A stretch of 55,471 nt of DNA, taken from assembly GCA_902196205.1 (NCBI GenBank), contig CABIKM010000038.1:1-55471 (forward strand). Direction: 5' to 3'. The first letter of the stretch is position 1. Every line of letters starts with the position of its first letter. This stretch comes from Candidatus Methylomirabilis lanthanidiphila. GTDB lineage: Bacteria; Methylomirabilota; Methylomirabilia; Methylomirabilales; Methylomirabilaceae. This document shows, in pieces, positions 1-8,798 of the stretch. The notes under the pieces are model-generated. The model was not told the origin of the DNA and did no database searches. It saw only the letters and a list, made by a program, of their open reading frames with translations. The position numbers and the translations under genes are program-made.

Positions 1-958
<958 letters not shown>

Positions 959-995
959 CCCAATTTTATTTTTTCTCTGTATAGGAATTGCGGTG

Positions 996-1337
996 ATGAA
1001 AAGGATCGCGTTACGAATCGTTGGCAGTGCTGCGGTCATTGTGGCCCTGAGCGCCTCAATGAAATGGATAGGGTGGCGGGAGGCAAGGGCGGACGCCAGG
1101 GAAGAAGTCGGATCGAGAGTAGTTACACACAAGGTAGACCTGAACACAGCGTCAGTGCGAGAGCTCGAACGGCTCCCAGGGATGGCACCTGAGGTTGTTG
1201 AGCGAGTGCGGCGAAATCGGCCGTATCGTACACTCGACGAATTGATTGCCCGAAAGGTATTAGGTCGGAAGGAGTTCGCGAGAATCAAAGAGCGAATTCG
1301 AGTGAGTTCGCCTCAAGCGAAGAACAGCGCGCCGTGA
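996..1337 (+). CDS. Small ComEA-like helix-hairpin-helix protein between 23S and 5S
   Basis: A 113-residue protein. Residues 5-22 are a hydrophobic signal or anchor segment with a possible cleavage site after AREARA. Residues 47-102 match the ComEA/PF12836 helix-hairpin-helix pattern: VDLNTAS at 47-53, LPGM at 60-63, then RPYRTLDEL. In ComEA this domain binds double-stranded DNA in the periplasm. The ATG at 996 is chosen because AGGAA lies 8 bases upstream; GTG at 993 is in frame, and a longer frame opens at 954 inside the 23S end. The gene fills the 23S-5S spacer on the rRNA strand, so it is probably carried on the rRNA transcript. The domain is clear. A role in DNA uptake is inference, and no other competence gene is in the window. 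Confidence 0.8.
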   Translation: MKRIALRIVGSAAVIVALSASMKWIGWREARADAREEVGSRVVTHKVDLNTASVRELERLPGMAPEVVERVRRNRPYRTLDELIARKVLGRKEFARIKERIRVSSPQAKNSAP

Positions 1338-1385
1338 CCGACGGACAGCGGCCAATGAAGAGAGACCTGGAAAGCTTGTAAGCAT

Positions 1386-1503
1386 TCCTGGTGGCCATAG
1401 CGGAGGGGAAACACCCGTTCCCATCTCGAACACGGAAGTGAAGGCCTCCAGCGCCGATGGTACTGCGTGGGCAACTGCGCGGGAGAGTAGGTCGCCGCCA
1501 GGA
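1386..1503 (+). rRNA. rrf: 5S ribosomal RNA
   Basis: A molecule of about 118 nt with complementary ends (TCCTGGTGGC at the 5' end, GCCGCCAGGA at the 3' end), the CCCATCTCGAACACGGAAGT loop region, and the GCGCCGATGGTACTGCGTGG segment typical of bacterial 5S. It lies 428 bases after the 23S end. The unusually long spacer is occupied by the helix-hairpin-helix gene. Confidence 0.95.
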
Positions 1504-1510
1504 GTTTTTT

Positions 1511-1551
1511 GAAAAGCCCACACGGAAGGCGCGTGCGGGCTTTTCATTTTT
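1511..1551 (+). terminator. Intrinsic terminator of the rRNA operon
   Basis: GAAAAGCCC at 1511-1519 pairs with GGGCTTTTC at 1537-1545, with an inner CAC/GTG extension, and is followed by a T-rich tail. It sits directly after 5S and closes the rRNA transcription unit. Confidence 0.9.
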
Positions 1552-1573
1552 TGGGTGAACGCGTTAGGGCGTA

Positions 1574-3274
1574 ATGAGCAGGCGAGGGAATTATGCAGAA
1601 CGGGCGCGTGCGAGGGGCGAGACGCCGAGTATGGTAACAGGCAGCGCGATGTTATGGAGTCAGAAGAGGGGGAAACGACCGACGGTAGCGGGTTTAGCCA
1701 CGGCATTGTGGGGAGTACTGCTTGCGGTGGCGCTCAGCTCCTCGGCGGCGGCTCCCGTGCGGGTGTATCTGGAGAAGAAGGAGCTGACGTTGAGTACTGT
1801 GATGATCCGTGGCGCCGAATATCTGTCGCTGAAGAGCCTCGGCAGGGCTGTAGGAAGTTCGGCAACTGGAGCGCCGACTCGGGGAGGCGCTAGGATGGCG
1901 CTTGGGGACTCCACGATGGTGCTGACCATGGGCTCTCCGGAAGTGCGAATCGGAAACAGCATCGTCGTGCTTTCCGAAACACCTCGACAGCTAAGGGAAA
2001 GCATGGTCGTACCGCTGGAACTGCTGCCGATTGCGCTCGGCGCGCGATATGGCGAAGACCACGTGAACTGGAATCCAGAAACCCGAGTCGCTAGAGTTGC
2101 CGAACGGGCTTACTCGCTGCGCCTCTTCCGATTTCGCACGTATCCTGATCATACCCGAGTAGTCCTGGAAGGAACGAGGCCTCATAATTTCGTGCTCAGG
2201 GAGGATGGCGCGTCTGGACGGGTGATGCTGGAGGTGAAGGGGGGAATCGTGAACCCCTCAATGCGAACAAGTCAGGTCTCGGATGGCTTAGTGGCTGCGA
2301 TCGAAATTCGTCAACGTGGTAACGATAGCCAGGTGACCATCCAGGGGACAGGGCGTAGTTTACGGAGTAAGGTGTTTGCTTTGGAAGGGCCAGACCGGAT
2401 TGTGGTCGATCTGTTTCCCTCCGAAAGGCAAGAGCGTCATTCGCTTCCGCCCGATACCGTCTCGAAGACGCCACGTGGACGAGCCGCGCAGTCAGGACTA
2501 GCGGGTCGAGCCATCGAGGCGACCGAGCTGGCTGGTGCGCTGTCGGTAGAGCCGCTTGTCAAGACGGTTGTGATCGATCCTGGCCATGGCGGAAGAGATG
2601 CTGGCGCCATCGGCCAGTCAGGTGCGAAGGAGAAAGATATTGTTCTGGATATCGGTCTTCGGTTGCAGCGACTGATCAGGGAGCAGCTTGGGATGAAGGT
2701 CATCATGACTCGTACTAAGGATATCTTTGTCCCACTCGAGAACCGGACGATGATTGCCAATCGACACCACGCTGATTTTTTTATCAGCTTGCATGTCAAT
2801 GCAGCCCCAGGAAGTCGTGCAGTCGGGTTCGAGACCTATTTCTTGAGCCGTGAACCATCCGACCGCGGCGCAAAGGCGTCTGCCGTCAGAGAGAATACGG
2901 TTCTCAATCTTGAGGGAGTCGGTCAGGACGCACAGCGGGGCTTGAAGACTGTCCTGTGGGATTTGGCTCAAACGTTTTATGTAAAGGAATCAAGTGAGCT
3001 GGCGGAGTTACTCTTGAACGAGCTCGGGCAGAGCCTGAAGATGGAGAATCGTGGAATCAAGTCGGCTCCATTTTTTGTGCTGATCGGAGCGGCGATGCCG
3101 TCTGTCCTTGTAGAGGTGGCTTTTATCACGAACCCGGATGAAGAACAAAAACTTGAACAAGAGGCGTATCGACAACAGATCGCTGAAGCTTTGTTGGCCG
3201 GCATCGGCAAGTTCAGGACAAGATATGAAAAACGGGTCGGTTCGACGTCTGCGCCCATGCCGGTCGTCAGATGA
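1574..3274 (+). CDS. N-acetylmuramoyl-L-alanine amidase with AMIN domain
   Basis: A zinc-dependent cell-wall amidase that cleaves the bond between N-acetylmuramate and L-alanine in the periplasm. Order: signal segment (about residues 38-60), a region like the copper-amine-oxidase N-terminal or stalk domain (about 63-175), an AMIN peptidoglycan-targeting domain (about 190-285), and a C-terminal Amidase_3 domain (about 330-555). The zinc ligands and general base are present: H338 in DPGHGG, E353, H407 in SLHVNA, and E514 in VEVAFI. Starts at 1574, 1631 and 1649 are all possible; none has a strong ribosome binding site, and 1631 or 1649 would put the signal peptide closer to the N-terminus. The stop overlaps the next gene as ATGA. 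AmiC-like by domain order. Confidence 0.92.
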   Translation: MSRRGNYAERARARGETPSMVTGSAMLWSQKRGKRPTVAGLATALWGVLLAVALSSSAAAPVRVYLEKKELTLSTVMIRGAEYLSLKSLGRAVGSSATGAPTRGGARMALGDSTMVLTMGSPEVRIGNSIVVLSETPRQLRESMVVPLELLPIALGARYGEDHVNWNPETRVARVAERAYSLRLFRFRTYPDHTRVVLEGTRPHNFVLREDGASGRVMLEVKGGIVNPSMRTSQVSDGLVAAIEIRQRGNDSQVTIQGTGRSLRSKVFALEGPDRIVVDLFPSERQERHSLPPDTVSKTPRGRAAQSGLAGRAIEATELAGALSVEPLVKTVVIDPGHGGRDAGAIGQSGAKEKDIVLDIGLRLQRLIREQLGMKVIMTRTKDIFVPLENRTMIANRHHADFFISLHVNAAPGSRAVGFETYFLSREPSDRGAKASAVRENTVLNLEGVGQDAQRGLKTVLWDLAQTFYVKESSELAELLLNELGQSLKMENRGIKSAPFFVLIGAAMPSVLVEVAFITNPDEEQKLEQEAYRQQIAEALLAGIGKFRTRYEKRVGSTSAPMPVVR

Positions 3275-3831
3275 GAACGGCGGCAATCTTCATCGCCTTA
3301 GTGGTCGTCATCGTCGGCGCGATCGCGCTGTGGGGTACAGGATCGGTGACGGGGAACAGGCCTGTCGCCCAGCGCACCGCCGTAAAGACCGAGAAGCCGG
3401 TATTTGAAGCTGGAACGAAGCGCGTCACGCTCTTCTTCTTGGGTCGCGGCGACTATTCCTTTCGTGAAGAGCACAGAGAGATAGAACGTGGGGCGACGAC
3501 GGCAGAGGAGGCGAAGCGGACCTTGGCCGAGCTGGTAAGAGGACCTAACAGCGCCGACCTCGCGCCGACGGTTCCTCGTGAGGCGAAGCTGTATAATCTC
3601 TTTATTGATTCGTCCGGGACTGCGTACGTCAATTTCAATCAGGGGTTACGGGACGGTTTGTCGAGAGGCGGTCAAGAGGAACTCTACACGGTATTCTCCA
3701 TTGTGAATACGCTCGCGTCGAACTTCGTTCAGATTGCGCGTGTACAGATTCTTGTGGAGGGAGCGGAGATTTCAACACTGGCGGGACATGTTGATACGCG
3801 CATGGCCTTACAACCGCAGTACGTGTTTTGA
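3271..3831 (+). CDS. GerMN-domain exported protein
   Basis: A 186-residue protein with an N-terminal membrane or signal segment (about residues 4-22) and a GerMN domain (about 50-175; LVRGP, then the [13 protein letters not shown] strand). The domain was named from the Bacillus germination protein GerM. In diderms, proteins of this type commonly sit beside amidases, rph and rdgB, as here. The biochemical role is not established. It is translationally coupled to the amidase through a 4-base overlap, which suggests a joint envelope role. Confidence 0.85.
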   Translation: MRTAAIFIALVVVIVGAIALWGTGSVTGNRPVAQRTAVKTEKPVFEAGTKRVTLFFLGRGDYSFREEHREIERGATTAEEAKRTLAELVRGPNSADLAPTVPREAKLYNLFIDSSGTAYVNFNQGLRDGLSRGGQEELYTVFSIVNTLASNFVQIARVQILVEGAEISTLAGHVDTRMALQPQYVF

Positions 3832-3866
3832 GGCGGCTGGCGGGCGATCGCGCGAAAGGAGAACCT

Positions 3867-4604
3867 GTGAGAAGTGACGGTCGAAGGATAGACGAGATCA
3901 GGCCGGTGAAGGTGGACCGCGGCTGTCTCAAGCATGCCGAGGGATCGCTGCTAATTGAGATCGGTGAGACCAGGGTCTTGTGTACAGCCACGGTGGAGGA
4001 GAAGGTTCCGCTATTCCTGCGGGCTACCGGCCAGGGGTGGGTCACTGCAGAGTACGGCATGCTCCCCCGCGCGACGAAGACGAGGACCCCTCGGGAATCG
4101 GTAACCGGAAGGGCGAGCGGCCGGACCTTTGAGATCCAGCGCCTCATTGGCCGATCGTTGCGAGCCGTGATCGACCTGACACGATTGGGTGAGCGCACGG
4201 TGCTGATCGATTGTGACGTGATTCAGGCTGACGGCGGGACTCGAACCACCGCCATCACAGGAGCCTTTGTGGCAATGGCCGATGCGCTGTCTCGACTTCA
4301 AGAGAACGACCAACTTCATGGACCACTGCTTAAGGATTTCGTAGCCGGCGTGAGCGTTGGGCATGTAAACGGGGAATTATTGCTGGACCTTAACTACGCC
4401 GAGGACTCCATGGCCGAGGTCGATATGAATATCGTCATGACAGGCTCCGGGAAATTTGTCGAGGTGCAGGGGACCGCCGAGGAGGTTCCCTTCAACAAGG
4501 TAGAGTTAGACCAGATGCTCGACCTGGCGACGCGAGGGATCGATCAGCTCGTGGGCCTTCAGCGTCAACTGCTGGGAGCTGAGATTAATGGTCTGAAGAT
4601 GTAA
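3867..4604 (+). CDS. rph: Ribonuclease PH
   Basis: A phosphorolytic 3'-5' exoribonuclease that trims tRNA precursors. The protein of 245 residues begins [14 protein letters not shown], the standard RNase PH N-terminus. Downstream are [17 protein letters not shown] and the [18 protein letters not shown] phosphate-site region. The GTG at 3867 is chosen because AAAGGAGA lies 5 bases upstream and because the family starts here; a TTG at 3828 would add 13 unlikely residues. It lies just before a tRNA cluster, but that position is probably incidental because rph-rdgB is a widespread pair. Confidence 0.96.
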   Translation: MRSDGRRIDEIRPVKVDRGCLKHAEGSLLIEIGETRVLCTATVEEKVPLFLRATGQGWVTAEYGMLPRATKTRTPRESVTGRASGRTFEIQRLIGRSLRAVIDLTRLGERTVLIDCDVIQADGGTRTTAITGAFVAMADALSRLQENDQLHGPLLKDFVAGVSVGHVNGELLLDLNYAEDSMAEVDMNIVMTGSGKFVEVQGTAEEVPFNKVELDQMLDLATRGIDQLVGLQRQLLGAEINGLKM

Positions 4605-4640
4605 AGATGCAGCTTGACATCAGGGGACAAGGTTTCTAGA

Positions 4641-5273
4641 ATGCAGTTGATCGTGGCAACAGCCAATGCGGGAAAATTTCAAGAAATTGTGACCATCCTC
4701 AGCGACCTGAGGATTTCTTTTTTATCGCTCGCCTCACTTCATGGGTATAACCCGCCGGTTGAGGCTGGTAGGTCGTACGCTGAGAACGCTGCGGCTAAGG
4801 CGAAGGCCGTTGCAGCGTTCAGCGGCGACTGGGCTCTTGCGGACGATTCGGGTCTTGAGGTGGACGCCCTCGGGGGACAGCCCGGGATATACTCAAACCG
4901 TTACCTCGGCCCTACAGCGACGGATCGAGAGCGCAATCAGCGGATCCTCGAGTTGCTGGATGGGATACCGCTCTCACAGCGGGGAGCTCGTTTTCAGTGT
5001 GCGGTGGCCGTGGCTGGCCCTGGAGGAGAATTGACCCTTTCTCATGGGAGCTGCGACGGGATCATCTCCGAGGTGCCTAGCGGTCATAGCGGGTTCGGCT
5101 ACGATTCCATCTTCACCGTTCCAGGATTCGACGCGACGATGGCGTCGCTTCCGACGGACGTTAAGAATCGAATCAGTCATCGTGCGCGGGCGCTTGAAAA
5201 TGTCAAACCGTTGTTGCGACGCCTCGCGCTTGTTGCGGTGTGTAACTACTCAGGTGGACAGACCAAAGGCTGA
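4641..5273 (+). CDS. rdgB: RdgB/HAM1 non-canonical purine NTP pyrophosphatase
   Basis: Hydrolyses dITP, ITP and XTP to monophosphates, keeping damaged purines out of DNA and RNA. A 210-residue protein starting IVATANAGKFQEI, with the ADDSGLEVDALGG catalytic segment and the SGFGYDSIFTVPG substrate segment. The ATG at 4641 fits the family start and has AAGG 8 bases upstream; an earlier TTG at 4614 is unlikely. The last residues (GGQTKG) run into an iterated-word hairpin at 5267-5335, so the natural C-terminus may have been extended slightly. Confidence 0.95.
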   Translation: MQLIVATANAGKFQEIVTILSDLRISFLSLASLHGYNPPVEAGRSYAENAAAKAKAVAAFSGDWALADDSGLEVDALGGQPGIYSNRYLGPTATDRERNQRILELLDGIPLSQRGARFQCAVAVAGPGGELTLSHGSCDGIISEVPSGHSGFGYDSIFTVPGFDATMASLPTDVKNRISHRARALENVKPLLRRLALVAVCNYSGGQTKG

Positions 5274-5335
5274 AGATTGAAGACGTGGTGTAGACCCGAG
5301 TCATGCGTTATCATGCGACCTTCGGCCTTCAGCCT
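5267..5335. repeat. Iterated-word inverted repeat at the end of rdgB
   Basis: AGGCTGAAGATTGAAG at 5267-5282 faces CCTTCGGCCTTCAGCCT at 5319-5335, able to pair imperfectly across a 36-base loop. The left arm covers the rdgB stop codon. There is no T tract, so terminator function is uncertain. Confidence 0.6.
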
Positions 5336-5369
5336 AAACCCCTAAGCGGTTACGCAAGACGATCCAGGA

Positions 5370-5446
<77 letters not shown>

Positions 5447-5450
5447 CAAG

Positions 5451-5566
5451 ATAGGGTATAGGGTATAGGGTTCACAATCTGACAGTTCGTCGATTGGATT
5501 GCAGGTTGAGGAAGGGATTGCATTTTCTAACCCAACCCCCCAAACCCTAAACCCTGTGATCTATAC
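5451..5566. repeat. Iterated CCCTATA/TAGGGT words in the Pro-Arg spacer
   Basis: Tandem ATAGGGT units at 5451-5472 followed by TTCACA face C-rich AACCCTAAACCCTGTGATC and CTATAC on the other side of the spacer. The two sides can pair imperfectly. Related words recur at 44150 and 51290. Confidence 0.6.
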
Positions 5567-5570
5567 TTGT

Positions 5571-5648
5571 GCGCCTGTAGCTCAGCCCGGACAGAGCAAC
5601 GGCCTCCGGAGCCGTGTGTCGCCCGTTCAAATCGGGCCAGGCGCGCCA
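5571..5648 (+). tRNA. tRNA-Arg(CCG)
   Basis: Acceptor GCGCCTG/CAGGCGC, anticodon stem ACGGC/GCCGT with loop CTCCGGA (anticodon CCG), T-stem GCCCG/CGGGC and encoded CCA. Confidence 0.95.
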
Positions 5649-5655
5649 GAGAATA

Positions 5656-5678
5656 GCTGATAGCGTCCAGCTATCAGC
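5656..5678. repeat. Short perfect hairpin between tRNA-Arg(CCG) and tRNA-His
   Basis: GCTGATAGC at 5656-5664 pairs perfectly with GCTATCAGC at 5670-5678 around a 5-base loop. It uses the same word family (CTATCAGC) as the following spacers. Confidence 0.65.
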
Positions 5679-5686
5679 GGCAGCAT

Positions 5687-5762
5687 GGTGAGCGTAGCTC
5701 AATGGCAGAGCACTGGACTGTGGCTCCAGGGGTTGAGGGTTCGAGTCCCTTCGTTCACCCCA
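5687..5762 (+). tRNA. tRNA-His(GTG)
   Basis: Acceptor GTGAGCG/CGTTCAC, anticodon stem CTGGA/TCCAG with loop CTGTGGC (anticodon GTG) and encoded CCA. The extra 5' G (position -1) at 5687 faces C73 at 5759, as expected for tRNA-His. Confidence 0.95.
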
Positions 5763-5773
5763 TTAGTACAGCT

Positions 5774-5860
5774 ATCAGCCATCAGCGGTCAGCGTTCAGG
5801 AAAGACCAGGCGATACGCGTTGCGTACCGCGCTGAAAGCTGATTGCTGACCGCTGTTTTT
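5774..5860. repeat. Iterated-word hairpin with T tail, His-Arg spacer
   Basis: CAGCGGTCAGCGTTCAG at 5783-5799 pairs with CTGAAAGCTGATTGCTGACC and CGCTG at 5832-5855, followed by TTTTT at 5856-5860. The shape is that of an intrinsic terminator, yet it lies inside the tRNA array. The 27-base stretch at 5774-5800 recurs exactly at 6120-6146. Confidence 0.7.
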
Positions 5861-5862
5861 GT

Positions 5863-5939
<77 letters not shown>

Positions 5940-5947
5940 CGATAAGG

Positions 5948-6026
5948 CAGTGATGAGTGACGAGTGGTCAGTGATCAGTAACAACTTCGTTCCCTTCACT
6001 AATCACTATTCACTGGCCACTGTTTT
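5948..6026. repeat. Iterated-word hairpin with T tail, Arg-Arg spacer
   Basis: Left arm of CAGTGAT/GAGTGAC/AGTGGTC words (5948-5982) can pair with TTCACTAATCACTATTCACT and GGCCACTG (5995-6022), followed by TTTTT. A different word from the neighbouring spacers but the same architecture. Confidence 0.65.
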
Positions 6027-6031
6027 TCCTG

Positions 6032-6108
6032 GCGCCCATAGCTCAGCCGGACAGAGCGGCTGCCTTCTAAGCAGTAGGTCGGGAGTTCGAGTCTCCCTGG
6101 GCGCGCCA
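6032..6108 (+). tRNA. tRNA-Arg(TCT)
   Basis: Acceptor GCGCCCA/TGGGCGC, anticodon stem GCTGC/GCAGT with loop CTTCTAA (anticodon TCT) and encoded CCA. Reads AGA and probably AGG codons. Third arginine tRNA in this array. Confidence 0.95.
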
Positions 6109-6113
6109 CTGTA

Positions 6114-6198
6114 ACAGCCATCAGCCATCAGCGGTCAGCGTTCAGGGCACCTCTGAGACGCTTATCGTGGCTGGCTGATAGCTAATTGCTAATCGCTG
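6114..6198. repeat. Iterated-word hairpin, Arg-Lys spacer
   Basis: CAGCCATCAGCCATCAGCGG words on the left face TGGCTGATAGCTAATTGC and TAATCGCTG at 6168-6198, able to pair imperfectly. Contains the exact second copy (6120-6146) of the 27-base stretch at 5774-5800. Confidence 0.65.
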
Positions 6199-6207
6199 TC
6201 TTGTGTG

Positions 6208-6283
<76 letters not shown>

Positions 6284-6381
6284 ATACAATACTGACGTAT
6301 GAGCTGTGTTTGCTCCGGGTAATCATTGTGGTCGAGCGTGGCGGTGCTATAACTGGCGGGATATTGAGCTTGCAGTGAAAA

Positions 6382-7005
6382 TCAGAGATGAATTGTCCGT
6401 CTGGCCATGGCGCGCTCCCACTTCGTCTCGAAATTCTCATCGAAGACGAGAGCTTCGTCGGCCGCGACAATCTCCCAGGCTCCTGCCTTGATTTCTGCCT
6501 CGAGCTGCCCGGCGGCCCAACCCGCGTAGCCCAGTGCGAAGAGGCTCTTGCGCGGACCGATCCCGGCGCCCATGGCGCGGAGAATCTCAGGCCGTGTCGT
6601 TACGGCGATCCCGTCTTTGACGATTTTGGTGCCATCGGTCTTATGGTCCGACGTATGCAAGACGAATCCCTGTCCCGGTTCGACCGGCCCTCCAAAGTGC
6701 ACGCGGATCTTTCCTTTGACCCCCACACCATCTAACCCGGCTTGTTCCAGTAGTTCGGATAAAGACGCCTCCGCGATCGGCCTATTCACGATGAGACCCA
6801 TCGCTCCAGTCGCGTTATGGTGTACGACATAGATCACGGAGCGGACGAATCGCGGGTCGCGCAGTTCTTCTCTGGCAACCAGAAGTTGCCCGGTGAGGGT
6901 GGCAGGTTGGGCGGCAACGGCTATCCCTGTTGTGATGCCTCGATGCGATTGACCCGATGTTAAGAGCCCCGCAATAGCCGCCAGACCCGCCAGATACCGC
7001 AGCAT
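6382..7005 (-). CDS. YqgE/AlgH (DUF179) family protein with signal peptide
   Basis: A 207-residue protein. The YqgE domain spans about residues 35-200, with GQLLVAREELRDPRF, GAMGLIVNRP, HFGGPVEPGQGF and the ALGYAGWAAGQLE segment. The biochemical function of the family is not known; AlgH was linked to alginate regulation in Pseudomonas. The ATG at 7005 is chosen because AAGGAG sits 7 bases upstream and because a hydrophobic signal-like segment (LRYLAGLAAIAGLL) follows at once. Typical YqgE proteins start at the domain and are cytosolic, so export is an odd feature here. A longer frame to 7149 exists but lacks support. Confidence 0.88.
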   Translation of the reverse strand: MLRYLAGLAAIAGLLTSGQSHRGITTGIAVAAQPATLTGQLLVAREELRDPRFVRSVIYVVHHNATGAMGLIVNRPIAEASLSELLEQAGLDGVGVKGKIRVHFGGPVEPGQGFVLHTSDHKTDGTKIVKDGIAVTTRPEILRAMGAGIGPRKSLFALGYAGWAAGQLEAEIKAGAWEIVAADEALVFDENFETKWERAMARRTIHL

Positions 7006-7352
7006 GGAGCCGCTCCTTCGGCGGGGTTCGGGACCGATTTTAGTAAGACGAGGTATGCTATTTTGTTCCCGCGGCAGTTCAACAATGTGAGGGCCGGGGC
7101 CTGCAGAAACAATCATTGGTCGTTCGCTCCGATCCGGCAGGCGCTCCATGTTCGTCGGCGAGTATAGCAGAAGCCCCGTAGTTTGCCTCGAACTTCTTCC
7201 ATCATGAGGGTGCGTCGCAGTCAGCAGCCCTTAGGTCCACGTTGAGAATCCGGTCACGGGGCAGGGGATCCGCGACACACAAAGTCGATTCGCCGCGACG
7301 GGACCCGTAAGGCCTTCTCGAAGGATTTGGGGGAGCGAAGGATCAGTTAAGT

Positions 7353-8798
7353 TTATGAGAGCGGAGCGGGGAGGGCGGAGTGGCCCATGAGGTAGTGGTC
7401 AATGCCGCGGGCGGCGCTGCGGCCTTCGGCAATGGCCCAGACGATCAGGGACTGGCCGCGCTGCATATCGCCCGCGGTAAAGACGCCCGACACGCTGGTC
7501 ATCCAGTTCTCATCCCGCCAGACGTTGCCGCGGTCGGTGAGCCTCACGCCGAACTCGCTCAGCAGTCCGTTGCGCTCAGGACCTACGAACCCCATCGCCA
7601 GCAGGACCAGGTCGACCTCTATCTCGAACTCGGTCCCCGGGACTGGCTTGAAACTCATCCGGCCGTTTTCTGTGGTCATCTCAACCCGATGGGCGTGCAG
7701 CTTCTTGACCTTTCCATCCTCTCCTGAGAAGCGGGTCGTCGAGACCGAGAACTCTCGAATGCCGCCCTCCGCATGAGCGGACGAGGTTCTGAAGATGACC
7801 GGCCACTGGGGCCAGGGGTTATCAGACGCGCGGGTATCGGGTGGCTGGGGGAGCAGCTCGAACTGGTGGACGGAGAGGGCGTCTTGTCGGTGGGCGGTCC
7901 CCAGGCAGTCGGCGCCGGTGTCGCCGCCGCCGATGATGACGACCCGCTTGCCGTTAGCGGTGATGAACATCTCGTCGGAGATCACGTCGCCTTGGCATCG
8001 CCGGTTCTGCAAGGTCAGGTACTCCATGGCGAAGTGGACGCCTCGCAGTTCGCGTCCGGGGATATTGAGATCGCGCGGCGCTGTGGCCCCCCCGGCAAGC
8101 AGAACGGCATCAAACTCTCGTCGCAACTCCTCAACAGGAACGTTGACGCCCACGTTCGCGTTGACCCGGAACTGGATCTCCTCTTTCTGAAGCTGGTCGA
8201 GCCGCCGGTCCAGGACCCGCTTTTCCAGTTTGAACTCCGGGATGCCGTAGCGCAGCAGGCCGCCGATCCGGTCGGCCCGCTCAAATACGGTCACCCAATG
8301 GCCGGCGCGGTTGAGCTGCTGGGCCGCCGCAAGCCCCGCAGGACCTGAGCCGATGACGGCCACCTTCTTGCCGGTTCGGATGGCGGGAGGCTCCGGCCTG
8401 ATCCACCCTGCTTCAAAGGCGTGTTCGATGATGGCCAGCTCGATGGCCTTGATTGTGACCGGATCGTTGTTGATGCCGAGGACGCACGAGCCCTCGCAGG
8501 GGGCAGGGCAAGCGGTCCCGGTAAACTCCGGGAAGTTGTTTGTGGCATGCAAGCGCTCGATCGCGTCCCGCCACCGGTCGCGGTAGACCAGGTCGTTCCA
8601 GTCCGGGATGATATTGCCCAGCGGGCAACCCCGGTGGCAGAACGGGACGCCGCAATCCATGCAGCGTGCCCCCTGTTGCTTCAGTGCCTCCGTCGGCCAC
8701 GGCAGCATGACCTGATGCCAGTCGCGGATCCGCTCCTCGACGGGCCGGTACGGCTGCTTCCCGCGATTAAATTCGATGAAGCCGGTTGGCTTACCCAT
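7353..8798 (-). CDS. gltD: Glutamate synthase small subunit
   Basis: The NAD(P)H-oxidising flavoprotein subunit of glutamate synthase; it passes electrons to GltB. 481 residues. The N-terminal iron-sulfur region has [17 protein letters not shown] and CPAPCEGSC; two nucleotide-binding folds follow with [12 protein letters not shown] (FAD) and [12 protein letters not shown] (NAD(P)H). The C-terminal [19 protein letters not shown] is the usual FAD-closing motif. The start overlaps the end of gltB by 8 bases, so the two are translationally coupled. Length and motifs are normal. Confidence 0.97.
   Translation of the reverse strand: MGKPTGFIEFNRGKQPYRPVEERIRDWHQVMLPWPTEALKQQGARCMDCGVPFCHRGCPLGNIIPDWNDLVYRDRWRDAIERLHATNNFPEFTGTACPAPCEGSCVLGINNDPVTIKAIELAIIEHAFEAGWIRPEPPAIRTGKKVAVIGSGPAGLAAAQQLNRAGHWVTVFERADRIGGLLRYGIPEFKLEKRVLDRRLDQLQKEEIQFRVNANVGVNVPVEELRREFDAVLLAGGATAPRDLNIPGRELRGVHFAMEYLTLQNRRCQGDVISDEMFITANGKRVVIIGGGDTGADCLGTAHRQDALSVHQFELLPQPPDTRASDNPWPQWPVIFRTSSAHAEGGIREFSVSTTRFSGEDGKVKKLHAHRVEMTTENGRMSFKPVPGTEFEIEVDLVLLAMGFVGPERNGLLSEFGVRLTDRGNVWRDENWMTSVSGVFTAGDMQRGQSLIVWAIAEGRSAARGIDHYLMGHSALPAPLS

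Noticed and set aside
5783-5860. Spacer hairpin with T tail read as the terminator that ends the tRNA operon
   Set aside because: Three more tRNAs follow at once on the same strand with similar hairpins between them, so I list it as part of a repeat family, not as a definite terminator.
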